From Verticillium longisporum (lineage: Eukaryota; Ascomycota; Sordariomycetes; Glomerellales; Plectosphaerellaceae), in assembly GCA_019188255.1 (NCBI GenBank), contig JAETXT010000004.1, forward strand, positions 3,472,001 through 3,536,000: 64,000 nt of DNA, read 5' to 3'. The notes under the pieces were generated by a model. That model saw nothing but the letters and a program-made list of their open reading frames with translations. It was not told where the DNA came from and did no database searches. This document shows positions 22,774 to 34,444 of this stretch, piece by piece; the stretch's first letter is position 1, and each line of letters opens with the position of its first letter. The translations under genes and the position numbers were made by a program.

Positions 22774-25034
22774 AAGACTGGCAGTACTGCACCCCGACTA
22801 AATAAGTCAAATATAGGTATCGGATTTAGTTATTTAGTCCGCCGAATTCGATGGATTTAGTTATTTAGTCCTATTTGTAAATATCTGACTTATTTAGTTA
22901 GTAATGAAGCTATTACGATAGTCATTAGCCTACCTAAGACCTAGATTCCGTAGTATTAAGACGATTCGCTACTATCGAGCCCTAATATAACCCTCCTAGC
23001 TGAATTGCTCCTCGACGAAGTTAATTATTAAGGCATTAAAGCTCTTCTAGTATATCTGAAGCTATTCCTAACCTCTACGGCGTTAGAGTTAGCTTCGAGA
23101 GGCTAAATGCCCTCTTATAGTTTACCGATATCGTAAATATCGCTAAGATATTAAGGGCGAATTTACTAATAGTAGGATATACCTCTTAGCGGCCTAATTA
23201 TTAAGTAATAGGGTCTTTAACGGTAGAGTCCTATAAGAGATTAAGGCTAAGATACTTATTAAGCTTAGAGTTAGGTATTAGAACTCTTTAACGCTTACTC
23301 TATACTTAGTCGTCGAAGCTCGTCGGGGGCGCTATAGGCTAAAGGTCCTATAGCTATTTAAAGCCGCCTTAGCTATAATCTCTTTAAAGATTCGAGGAGG
23401 ATATAGAAGGAGAGCGGTATTAGCGCTCCTACTATTAATAGAGGCCCTATTATATATAATAAAGCTATATAAGCTATTCTAGGCTTAATTACTATATTTA
23501 AAGCTATTAATACCTAAAGCTAGAATAGAGGATTATAATAGCTATATAGAGAGGGGACTCCTTAAGCTTTATATAGTATTAATTTAACTTCTATTATATA
23601 TTAATAATAGATAGATAGAAATAATAGCGTAAATCTTTAATAAAGGCCTCGAGGCGCTATAGTATATTTATATATTTATTATAGATATATTCTAGAAGTA
23701 CTTAATTAATTAGAGGTAATATAAATCGTTTATTTCGTTAACGCTATATTCGCCTATAAATATTTAAAGAGGCTTACTTTTCCTATTATTAGCTATTACT
23801 ATTCGGATTATTAAAAAACGCCTTCTATTCTTCTATCCTCTCTAGGATATACTCTATTCTAATAAGAACCTCTTAAAGGGTACTATAGCTCCTATCTTTA
23901 CTCTATTCTTATATTCGTATTATCTATCGATAGAGGGGCTCGAGGGTAATATAAAGCTCTATTAAAAGGCGCTAATCTTTAAGGAGGAGGTAATCTTTAA
24001 TAGGAATTTACTTATAAAAGTCGACCTTATATATATTTCTAATTAAGAAGCTTTAGATATCGCCCTTCTTCTTTAGAGCTTAGTTAAATATTAGATATAT
24101 TAAATTCTATTAAATCTCGTTATTTAATAATAATTAAAGCTCTATTATTATTTATTAATAGAAGAGGAACTCTTAATTTTAAGTTTCCTCTATTATAATA
24201 TATTAGAAGTATTTACTCTATTATAGAAAGGATCTTATTTATTTAATAATATTATAAAGCTTTCCTATTAAGCCCTTCTTCTACTAGAGGTATAGGATAT
24301 TATTAGGATTATCGTTATCCTCGAAAGATTAAGACTCTTATTTAAACGTTTTATTATCCTTATTATAGAGGAATATATAGCCGATAAAGTTAAATATATA
24401 ATTATAATATTATAATTAATATTTAATAGTATCTTCTTTATATAGTTTAGGACGAAGAATATATAAAAGCTCGTAGATATAAGTATTATTTATTAAAGTA
24501 TTATTAAAGATTAGAATATTAATAAAATTAACGATATCCTAATTCCTAATAATATTTATAATAATATTAATTATAAAGGTATTTATATAAATACCTAGCT
24601 ATTTATAAAGTACTAAGAGATATTATTATTATTACCCTTAGCTATTAATATAATATATAGATATTATAAATATCCTAAAGCGATTTAAAGAGGTCTAATA
24701 ATTATAAGAAAGATAAATATCTATTAAGGAAGCTTAAAGTTCCGCTTATATTTACTTCTTCTTCTATATAAAGACTTAATTAAATCTTATATATAGACTC
24801 CTTTAACTCTAAAAGAGGTTATCGTATATATTTAGATTTAGATTTAATAATAAATAATATAAAAATAGATTAAGTTATTATAAATATTAAATAGTTAATT
24901 CGTATTAATAACGAAGCTAAGGGCGAGCTCTTCTAGCCTTTCTATTCGAGCCCTCGATAGAATAATAGGACGTTATAGATAAAGTAGAAGAGAAGTATCT
25001 AAAGAATTCTAGGAGATATCCTCTATTAAGGATC

Positions 25035-25509
25035 TATTACGACCTAGCAGCTTCCGAAGAGGGGAATACTATTAGAGGGTTAGGGTTACTATTAGTAGAA
25101 GCTTAGGTTATAACTCTAAGACGATATAGTATCGTAAGGCGTTATATACTCGTTATAATAAATATAAAGTAAGACTTAGATTAATTACTATCGTAAGAAA
25201 GAATATATCTATAAGTATAGAATGCCCGTCCTTATATACCCGTTCATCCTATCCTTATTATTAGGTAGTAAGCTTATATTAGATAGCTTACTTATTAGTC
25301 GTTAGTAATCTATAATATTAGGATTATAGTATATTATCTTATAAGCTAGCCCCTAGCTTACTATTATATCCCTAATAAGCGAATCAGCTTACTATTATAT
25401 CTAGGTAAGCTATTATATACTCTGCCTAGTAGGTCCGCTTCTTATCTTATCGTATCTCCCGATCGCGGGGTCATTAACTCGCGGCTACCCTACTTCCTTA
25501 GTTATTATA
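25035..25509 (-). repeat. LTR (3' LTR of the Gypsy element)
   Basis: This 475-bp copy starts TATTACGACC and ends GTTATTATA in plus orientation, consistent with RIP-altered TG...CA ends. It is a near-identical direct repeat of 33353-33827. Most differences from its partner are C/T or G/A. Confidence 0.9.
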
Positions 25510-26244
25510 TAATACTCCTCCTCTAAGCCGATATCCTAGTAGCTATAAGTAATAGGTCTTAGCTACCTATAATAGTCCTTCTTTTATTATCCTTATTAAT
25601 TATAATAAAATATTAGGTTATATTATAAAACGCTTATCTATTAAAACCGATTAGAGGAAAGCGCTCGCTACTTTAATCGATTCCGAGGGCGAAATTAAAA
25701 TACCCTATACTAAGTATTTCAAGCGATACCTCGTCTATAAGACTACTCCGGGTTCTTCTTATTATAAGGAATACGTCCACCGTAGTCGCTCTTATAATAG
25801 TATAAGCGTAGTTTCTATATATAAGTTAATCCTTAGTATAGTTTTATGCCTAGCCTAATAATTATATAGTAGAAAAAGCTCTTACCGAGTAGAAGAAACG
25901 AGAAACGGAGATTAAGGATGCTAAAATAGAATTAGAAGTACTTTAAATAAAATTAGCGATAGCCTTAGATCGCTTATCCTATCTTCGTAAGATATAGAAA
26001 GCAGCGAAGATTCGTAATAAAGAGTTATTTACTCGAGGGATTCGTTAATTAGATAAGGAGGATAGCGTCCTCCCTCTATATAGGGATAACCTAAGTCTCG
26101 AGGCTTAGGAGGCTAACGTAGTATAGGACCTTTAGGAGTAGAGTACTAATAGCATCGTAGACTAATCCTCGTTAAGCTTCGGAGAGGAGTTTTCGGATCT
26201 TAGTCCTATACTAGATAATAATATTCTTAAAGCAATTATAAGTA
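25510..26244 (+). pseudogene. Degraded antisense ORF region between integrase and 3' LTR
   Basis: On the plus strand, opposite to pol, a degraded frame can be followed. It has a stretch with evenly spaced Tyr/Cys-type codons (KYFKRYLVYKTTPGSSYYKE), then a charged helical stretch including LSYLRKIQKA and KELFTRGIRQLDKEDSVLP. Several TAT codons may be RIP-altered TGT (Cys), which would give paired cysteines. The pogo element interrupts this region at 26244. It may be an extra ORF of the retrotransposon or a remnant of another element. Confidence 0.35.
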
Positions 26245-26290
26245 ACGTAATCCACAAGCGAGTGGTTCACCCATGCGAGTGGTTCACTTC
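26245..26290 (+). repeat. Left terminal inverted repeat of the pogo element
   Basis: It begins ACGTAATCCACAAGCG and ends TTCACTTC. Within it the 13-mer GCGAGTGGTTCAC occurs twice, spaced so that each inverted repeat carries a direct duplication. Confidence 0.92.
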
Positions 26291-26351
26291 ACCCCGACCC
26301 GACAAACATTCCGAGGAAAACCTCAACCCAAACGCCGTAAATCAATTAAAA

Positions 26352-28005
26352 TCACTCCTCCTCGTCTTTTGCAGACGATGAGATAGCTACCTGACAAGTT
26401 CTCGCGTTGTGGCCGGTCTTCCCGCATACGCTACAGCATCGTTTCTTCGGCTGGGACCACGACGCGGGACCCGGGTTCTGCAGCGTTTCCTCTTTTATCT
26501 GGATATCTACTTCCTTCTGAGCAATCTTGTCCTGTCCCTCGCCTACAGCCATGCTTCCTCCTTCCCGGAGACGTAGCTTTTGGCCCTCCGGCGTCGGCTT
26601 AGTGTAGCATTTTCCTCTCGAAGGATCATAACCTCTGACTTCAAAAGAGCGATCTGGTGCATAACACCCCGCGTCCCCTTCGCAAGATAGTCAACAGCAT
26701 CTAAAATTGACGTTGGGGAGCTTCCCTGGTGGCGTGAGATTCGCCCTTTGATGAAGTCAGTCTGGGAACCTGCCTCGAGCAGGTTAGTGGGCGTCTTAGA
26801 GACCCAAGAATCACGCTCCCCGTGGGACGTCCCCGGAGGCGTCGTCGTCCTCAACCTCACATCCAGCTTTGACAGGACTGTTTCCGGGTTATGGGGGACA
26901 AGCCCCGCTCCTCGAAAGCCTCCCTGGATGTTTTTTCTGTCATTGCTTGCTGAAATGCAGCCGAAAACGCCGGGAAGAAGTCCTCTTTGCTGATGTGCGT
27001 TGTACCCGCCCTCATCCTATCCTCGATTTGCCGACCGTATGCTTTCTTTAGTGGGCCAAAACACCCAACATCGAGAGGCTGGAGTAGATGTGACGAATGA
27101 GGAGGCATACAGAGTGTGATGATGTTGTTCTCCTTGCAGTAGAGTTCGAAGTCGACCGAGTGGTGACTTTCGTGGCCATCCAGGATCAGTAGGCGATAAC
27201 CGCCCGAAGTACGGGACTTTGTATGCCTGTCAAAATGCCGAATCCATTCCAGACCAATATCATTCGTCGTCCAGCCGTTTGGAGATGTTGCGATTCTCCA
27301 GTCGCGAGAAATCGCGTCGTCCTGGTACCAGCTCGAGAGGTGGTACTTGCCCGAAACCACGATGAACGGCGGGACGGAGAAACCCAACGCGCCAACGCCC
27401 TGGATCACCGTAACCCATTCCCGGTTGCCTGGCTGCCTCATCTTCACATTGGACCGTCTTTCCGAACTGGTCACGACCATTCCGTTGGCGATAACGCCCA
27501 TCTGGAAGCCGGTCTCGTCAAAGTTGTACATGTCAGCCTCTTGGATGCCGTACTTGGCGATCATGTTATGCACGAGGCGGAACCACGCGTTTATCGCGTC
27601 CGGATCTTCGCATTGGGCCCTCTTGTAGTCGTACTTGCGAAAGAAACGCGTCCGGAGCTCTGGTTGCCGTTTGACGAAGTTTGCGGCCCAGTTCTTCCCG
27701 ACGCGTGGCGCGTCACGGTCGGCAAGCAGGCGATTCGCCATATCTCCGACCTCACCCAACCGGGGAGGGTAAGATCGCGCATCTAGGTCAAGGATATATT
27801 CGACAATAGTTTTCTCTTCTAGTACTGTTAATTTGGCAGAATTGGGCGGGCTTTCGCGTCGGGAGGGTTTGCCCTTCTGGCGTCGGAGGAGCGTCGTTAA
27901 GGGGACGGTGTAGATCCTCGCAGCACTCCGGGCGCTTAGGTTCGGGTCATTGTCCATAGCTTGGATAGCAAGGAATAATTGACCTTCTTTTGAAAGAGTC
28001 TCCAT
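26352..28005 (-). pseudogene. Pogo/Fot-type transposase with two frame breaks
   Basis: The main frame (28005-26857, 382 codons) starts METLSKEGQLFLAI and holds an N-terminal HTH, a CENP-B-type DNA-binding HTH (LLADRDAPRVGKNWAANF), and a DDE catalytic core with FDETGFQMG, LLILDGHESHHS and SHLLQPLDVGCFG. Downstream frames continue the same protein: GLVPHNPETVLSKLDVR, a coiled segment (LLKSEVMILREENATLS), then a CCHC knuckle CCSVCGKTGHNARTC (26352-26552). Two breaks separate the three frames, one at an A6 run near 26927-26932 and one at an A4 run near 26577-26580. Each equals one missing A. The full protein would be near 550 residues, normal for fungal pogo transposases, which cut and paste the element at TA sites. 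The breaks are either inactivating indels or assembly errors. Confidence 0.88.
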
Positions 28006-28057
28006 CGCGGGCGGAGGTGGAATCTGTAGAATTCAGGTGTAGGTCGTGGGCCCGGGC

Positions 28058-28103
28058 GAAGTGAACCACTCGCTTGGGTGAACCACTCGCTTGTGGATTA
28101 CGT
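28058..28103 (-). repeat. Right terminal inverted repeat of the pogo element
   Basis: This is the inverted copy of 26245-26290 with one A/T difference in the spacer between the two internal GCGAGTGGTTCAC copies. Confidence 0.92.
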
Positions 28104-28749
28104 TAATTTAAGTTCTTAACTAATTCCTATATATTTTCTTTATATTTATAGTTTTTCTATTTAATAAGGTATTCGTTTTATTTATTCGTTTTTCTATAAT
28201 CGATAATTCTTTCGACTTCGTATTCGTTTATATCTTCTACTTCTACGCTAATTACGAATAGTATATTTAGTAATATTAATTCTAAAAGTACTATATAGAA
28301 AATAAAGTAAATCTTTATATTCTCTAATAATAAGAAATAATAATTAGTATCTAAGAGTTTCTTAAGAATTTTAAAAGGTCCTAGTTTCTTAAAGTCTAAT
28401 TTATCGTTTAATCGTTTAATTTTAATATTTCAATAGATAAAATAAATGCTACCTCCTTTTTATAAGGATAGTCCCTTTATCCTTATTTTATTAGCGTATA
28501 TAGTTATTCTAGTTCGTACGAGTTCGAGGTCGAGCTTAATATAGTCCTAAATTTTATAGATATTAGCTATAATATTAATTACTTTTAGCGTATTTAGTAC
28601 TTCGTAGTACTCTATATAAGCTATTAGGTTATATCCGTAATTAATATAGAAGGGTAATTCCTTTATTAATTCGCTTAATAAGCTATTATATATAAACTAT
28701 ATAATAAATAATAATATAATTTAATTATCCTATTAATAATTAATATAAT

Positions 28750-29250
28750 ATTAAAGGTATTATTCTAAAGTCTAATTCATTCTTTCTATCTATCTATCTA
28801 TCTATAAATAGAAAGCCGTAAATAGCTTATATTTAGCTCTAAGTTAAGCTATAAGCGATTTCTAGAAGTTACTAATAAAGAGTTTATCTCTATCCGATAC
28901 TAATTCTTTTAATAGTCCGTACTATCTTATAATATTTCGGAGGAATATATAAGCGAGGTCTTCTATTATACTTATAGCTTTATATAGGAGGAAGTACGAG
29001 TACTTCGTAAATTAGTCGATAATTACTAAGATATTATCGTAAAAAGTCCTAATTAAGGGTTCCTTCGATAGGGGCAGGCTAATAATAAAGTCTAATAAGA
29101 TTAATTCCTAGGCTACTATTAATATTAATAAAGCCTTAAGTTCTCTATAAAGCCTATACCTTTCTATTTTACTCTTTTTATAGAGGTCGTAATTACGAAT
29201 AATTATTATAACGTCCTATCTAGTTCCCTTAAAATTATAATATTTCCTAA
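28750..29250 (-). pseudogene. Gypsy integrase remnant
   Basis: Read on the minus strand, the frame contains LLKELVSDRDKLFISNF followed by KSLIA and LRAKYKL, with stops where Trp and Gln are expected. This is the retroviral-type integrase core around its second catalytic Asp (VSDRD). It lies downstream of the reverse transcriptase remnant, as in Ty3/Gypsy pol. Confidence 0.75.
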
Positions 29251-29899
29251 ATCGGGCGAATATCTTCGCTACTCCTTAATATCCGTAGGCTTTAGCTTCG
29301 TAGACTTATCGAATTAGTTCTAATATTTCTATAAATAGTCTAGCGGGTATTACGCGAATAGTAACCGCTAGCGTATAGTAATAGGGAATAAGATTCCCTT
29401 CTTTATCTTTCGCTAGGATAGCGTTAATATTAAGGAGTATATTCTATTTATAATCTAAACGTCTACTTAGAATATCTACCTTACTATTCTTAGATCCTTT
29501 ATAATAGATAATAGTAAAGTTAAATTCCGAGAGGAATTCTATTTATCTAATCTAGTATTTATTAAAGTCTTTATTCATTATAAAGTATACGAGGTTCTTA
29601 TAGTTAATATAGACCTTAACTTCGTATCGTACTCCGGAGAAATATATTCTCTATTCTTTAAATACTTCGATAATTACTATAAATTCTTTATTATAAATTT
29701 AGTAATTAAGCTCTAGTCTATATAGTTTCTTCGAGAAGAAAGCTATTAAATATAAGTATCCTTAATCGTCCCTCTATCCTAATTATCCTCTAATAGCGAA
29801 ATCGGAGGTATCTATCTCGATTTCTATAGGTTTTTTAAGGTCTATTATTCGGAGGACTAGCTCGCTAAGGACGGTATTAATAATCTAACGAAATGCTTT

Positions 29900-30700
29900 T
29901 TCTTAGGGTTCATTCTATACGAACTCTATTTCCTTAACTATAAAGCTTATTAAAGGGTTAATAATCTTACTATATCCTTTTAGGAATCGTCGATAGAAGT
30001 TAACGAAACCGAGGAATACTCTAATATCCTTAACGTTCTTTAATATAGGCTATTCCCTAATAGCTATTACTTTAGATTTTTCTATCCTAATTTCTCCTAG
30101 GGTAATTATATACCCGAGGAAATCTACTTCCTATAAGTAGAACTTAGCCTTTTTAGGTTCTACTAATAGCTTATACTAATATAGCTATATAAGGACCTAG
30201 TAGACGTAATCCTTTATATTCTTCTATTATCTTCGAGAAGATTAGAATATTATCGAGGTATACTATTATAAAGATATCTAGGAATTCTCGTAATATATCG
30301 TTAATTATATTTTAAAAGGTTATAGGGGCGTTAGTTAATCCGAATAGTATAATTAAATACTTATAGTATCCTTATCGTATTCGGAATACTATTTTCCATT
30401 CTTCTCTATCCTTAATATAGATAAGGTTATATACTCCTTTAAGATCGAGTACTATAAACTAATTAGCTCCTATTAATACGTCCTTAAATTCTAATATTAG
30501 AAGTAATAGGTAGTAGTTCTTAATAGTAATATCGTTTAATTATCTATAATCGACGTATAGTCTTTCCTTATTATTCTTCTTTAATATAAAGAGAATTAAG
30601 TATCCTATTAAGGATATCGATAATCGGATATATCCTTTTCTAAGGTTCTCCTTAAGATATTTATCGAGAATATCTATCTATCGAGGGTTTAATCTATAGA
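29900..30700 (-). pseudogene. Gypsy reverse transcriptase remnant
   Basis: The minus strand shows RLYVDYR, a stop, then LNDITIKNYY near 30500-30560 (the YVDYRxLN region of reverse transcriptase). Near 29990-30050 it shows VFLGFVNFYRRFLKGYS, the thumb-proximal motif of Gypsy elements. The stops sit where RIP turns Gln into TAG. Confidence 0.8.
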
Positions 30701-32649
30701 TCTTATTAAATTAGGGGCTCTCCCCTTCCTTAATTAGGATTTTATAATCGTAATATATATACTTAGGTAATATTATATCGACTTCTTCCCTAAAAATCTT
30801 TTCGTACTTCTAGTATTCCTTAGGTATATTCTATAGTCTTTCTTACTATTCTATTATAAGCTCCTCCGGGGTTATCTCCTCTAAGTTATCCCTATTCGTA
30901 AAGGCTAATTAGAGGTCGCTTAAGAGACTGCTCGTAGGTCTTTCCTTAAGGGCTAACGTACTCTACTAGACGTAGCTAGCTATCTAGTTAATCTAAGGGT
31001 TCTATTATCTAAGCTATAGGATACCTAGGATAATTTATTTTCCTCCTATATTAATAATATCGAAGATTATATAACCTTAATAGCGAGAGATAAATACTTA
31101 GAAGGGCATAGTCTCTATATTTACGATCCCTCCTCTATACGAGACCGCTTATCCTTCTATTATACTAAGTTAATAGGGTTCCTCCTTATATTTCTATATA
31201 ATCTTATTCTTATTAATATATTCGGGGCTTATATAATTGCCCTAAGCGCTACTATCTAATAGTATACTTACTTACCGTCCTCCTACGTTTATTCTTACGT
31301 AGAAGTAGTTCGTATTATAGATTCGTTTAGCTAAGTAGATTGCTCTTACTTCCTTTATCGGTTATTATCCCTATTTAATTAACGCTTACCTTTTCCCAAA
31401 GGGGGTAGCGTAATAGGTAGCTATATTATAGATAGTCTATCTAAGTTTTCGTCCCTATTATCGCCTTTATAGTAAATACGGAAGAGTAGCTTCCTAACGT
31501 CCTTTATATAATAGAGTCTCTAGTTTTTAGCTTTAGCGATATAGTACTTTATATATATATTATTATCATAATTTTCCTATCTAGCATTATCTTAATAGTA
31601 TTTATCGTAATAAGTAAAGTCTAATTAGAACGTAAGCTAGCCCTAATTATATTCGTCTATATATAGGATCTATTTACGATTCTCCTATTCGAATTCTACT
31701 ATTACTTATAGCTCGATCTAGTAATTACGTAAGAGAAACCGATATATAGCCTTCTCCTTAAAGTAGTATTTATAATCGTCGTAGACCTATTCGGGCTAGA
31801 ATAATTAATAGTATTATTCGTAAACGTAATAGAGTACTAGGTAGTCTCCTATTATAAATCGTACGTTTTCTTTAATGCTTTCTCGCTCTCGGGCGCTAGC
31901 CTTCTATAGCTTAGTCCTATAGTAGATAAGTTCGTTCTAGGGTATTAAGGGGTCGTAATCCTCGCTAGTACTATTAACCTTATATATTTATATAAATATA
32001 TAAAGCTAGATCTATCTAAGTAGAGATTCTTCTTCGTTAATACGAATATATTTATCCTATTCTATATCGTTTATTAGTCCTATATAAGGAGCCGATTATA
32101 GTTCTAAATAAGTATATTCGTAGGCTCTTTCTTTATCTATATCGATTTCCTAGGTCTTAGGTATTACCTATTAAGCCTATTTCTAAATATATTTATCTTT
32201 CTTTATAATTATTATTATAGCTAGGGTTTATTACCCCGTAAGCGCCCTAGGGAACTATCTATTCTACTCCTTACTATCCTAGTATATAAGATAGCTATCC
32301 TAATAATAGAAGGTATAATTAGTATTAATATAGTCCTAGTACTAGGTATAATTAAGCTATCGCTTATTAATTAGCTTCTAAGGCTTCTTAGGCTAATAGT
32401 ATTCTCGGGCTATATATTTATTCTTTCCGTAATTATAGTATTTAGTATCCTTAAGGTCCTTAGGTTTACTATAGCGGATATTATTAAGTTCTATAGGACC
32501 TATATAGGTAATCTACCCCTAAGCTATACTAATATAGGGCTTATTATATTAATATTTATATCCCTAATTAGATCGATAGTAGGGGATGCGAGGGTTCTAT
32601 AATCCTATAATAGGCTTTCGTCCTTTCTCTATCCTATATTTATACTAGC

Positions 32650-33150
32650 GATCGTCGATCTTAACGGCTATAGTAATATATTTAATAAGAGTCTCAGGCC
32701 TATCTTCCTAGATAAGGTTATCCTTAACGACGTCTTTAAATCCTTTATAGAAACGGGCTATAAGAGCGGACTTAATCTAGTCTAATCGAGTAGCTAAGAA
32801 TCGAAACTCCGTAGTATACTTAGTAATTAATCCTATTTATTTAAGCTAAAGGATTTTTCGTTTATTTTATCGTTCCTCGTCTATATCTCTAAATACTCCC
32901 TTAATAGCTTCCTTAAAAGCGTTTATACTAGTATAGACGTCCTAAATAGCTTTCTTTATATCTTCTTTCTTAATATAAATAGAGTAATCTCGAATAAAGG
33001 GTTCGAACTAATATAAGGTATCCCCTTTAAGATAAGAGGAGGCGTTAACGACTTTCTCGCTCTAGTACTTAAGCTAGTTCTCGTTAGCTTTATAGTATTA
33101 GTATACCTAGGTAATAAAAGATTAAAGTGCCCTAGGGTTTCCGTCGAATA
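32650..33150 (-). pseudogene. Gypsy gag remnant
   Basis: The minus strand reads YTTEFRFLATRLD, a stop, then IKSALIARFYKGFKDVV and KDNLI, the conserved retrotransposon gag segment. An upstream stretch (YLKGDTLYQFEPFI) is also typical. Trp codons have become TAG. Confidence 0.7.
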
Positions 33151-33352
33151 GTTAAGGGGGGAGGGCTTTTATATTCGACCCCCCCTAGAGCTATTATATC
33201 GAGGCCCGGAGCTATTCATTCTCTGAACGAAGTTCTTAGATTATAGCGGCTAAGTTACTAGCGCTATTGCCGATGCTATTAATAGATATTATTCCTATAA
33301 TAAGTATTGCTTAGTATTATAAAGTAAACCTACTAAATAAGAGTAATTAAAA

Positions 33353-33827
33353 TATTATGACCTAGTAGCTTCCGAAGAGGGGAATACTATTAGAAGGTTA
33401 GGGTTACTATTAATAGAAGCTTAGGTTATAACTCTAAGACGATATAATATCGTAAAGCATTATATATTCATTATAATAAATATAAAGTAAGACTTAGATT
33501 AATTATTATTATAAGAAAGAATATATCTATAAGTATAGAATGCCCGTCCTTATATACCCATTCATCCTATCCTTATTATTAGATAGTAAGCTTATATTAG
33601 ATAGCTTATTTATTAGTCGTTAATAATCTATAATATTAGGATTATAGTATATTATCTTATAAGCTAGCCCCTAGCTTACTATTATATCCCTAATAAGCGA
33701 ATCGGCTTACTATTATATCTAGGTAAGCTATTACGTACTCTGCCTAGTAGGTCCGCTTCTTATCCTATCGTATCTCCCGATCGCAGGGTCGTCAACTCGC
33801 AGCCACCCTGCTTCCTTAGTTATTATA
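33353..33827 (-). repeat. LTR (5' LTR of the Gypsy element)
   Basis: This is the direct 475-bp partner of 25035-25509. It keeps more CpA/TpG at its outer end (for example CGCAGCCACC against CGCGGCTACC in the partner), so the two copies decayed partly independently. Confidence 0.9.
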
Positions 33828-34373
33828 GGATCCCTCGAATATCCTATATTTCTTCCTTAGATAGAGGCTCGAAGAAGTTATTATAGAGGCTTTAAATAGC
33901 GTTAAATCCTATCTCTTATTATAGAGACTATAGATCTAGAAGCTCTCGTTAAGGGTATTCCTTTTATTAAGGAGCTCCGTTACGAAGATCCCGTAATCCT
34001 TAATCTAGCTTATACGGCCTCTAGAGCCCTTCTTTATAATAAGAGTATCGAGGGTGAAACGGCAGCTACGCTAAATAGCTATAAGGAGGTTAGGATTAGA
34101 GTAGTTTAATTCGGAGAGCTAAGCGCGAATAGAGGTAGGGGGGCGGGTTCTAAAGATAGTAAGAGATATATCGACGACGATAATAGTATAGGAATAGCCC
34201 TAAGGGTATAGGAGCTATTATAATAACGTTATAGGTAGGCTATATTAGTGGAATTACTATATTAGTAGAATTACGACTTTAGGGGAATTACCCTAGGTTC
34301 TAATGCCCTATATATATAGGTATAAGCGTATTAGATAATATAAATAGAGTCTTCTTTATAGATATTAATAGAA

Positions 34374-34444
34374 GCTAGTAGCTTAATTAGTTAGGATCTC
34401 TAATACCCTATTAGAGGCTATAGGTTCGAATCCTACTATTAGTA
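34374..34444 (+). other. RIP-altered tRNA-like sequence
   Basis: These 71 nt have a tRNA layout: a 5' GCTAGTA that pairs loosely with 3' TATTAGT, a D-arm-like TTAATTAGTTAGGA, a hairpin CTCTAATACCCTATTAGAG, and an intact B-box/T-loop GGTTCGAATCC with a TAGGTTCGAATCCTA hairpin. C/T and G/A changes weaken the stems, as RIP would. It could be a tRNA pseudogene or the head of a tRNA-derived SINE caught inside the hAT-like element. The anticodon cannot be named safely. Confidence 0.45.

Larger units (their letters stand above)
26245..28103 (-). mobile_element. Pogo/Fot-type DNA transposon, intact ends, not RIPped
   Basis: The 1859-bp element has 46-bp terminal inverted repeats (26245-26290 and 28058-28103) with a single mismatch. 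It is flanked by TA on both sides (26243-26244 and 28104-28105), the Tc1/mariner-superfamily target duplication. Its base composition is normal, in sharp contrast to the AT-rich DNA on both sides, so it arrived after RIP had acted on its host element. It encodes a CENP-B-type transposase on the minus strand. Confidence 0.92.
25035..33827 (-). mobile_element. Ty3/Gypsy LTR retrotransposon, RIP-degraded, minus orientation
   Basis: Two direct 475-bp LTRs (25035-25509 and 33353-33827) flank the element. They are bordered by an exact 5-bp duplication GGATC at 25030-25034 and 33828-33832. Degraded coding remnants read on the minus strand in the order gag (near 33 kb), reverse transcriptase (near 30.3 kb), integrase (near 28.9 kb), which is the Gypsy order. 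Removing the inserted pogo element gives an original length of about 6.9 kb. Many Trp and Gln codons have become TAG/TAA and CpA/TpG are depleted, so it is dead by RIP. It interrupts the hAT-like element and is therefore younger than it. Confidence 0.85.

Noticed and set aside
26920..26940. Programmed -1 ribosomal frameshift in the transposase
   Set aside because: The A run is not in the X XXY YYZ phase needed for a canonical slippery site, and a second break of the same kind downstream makes a missing-A explanation simpler.
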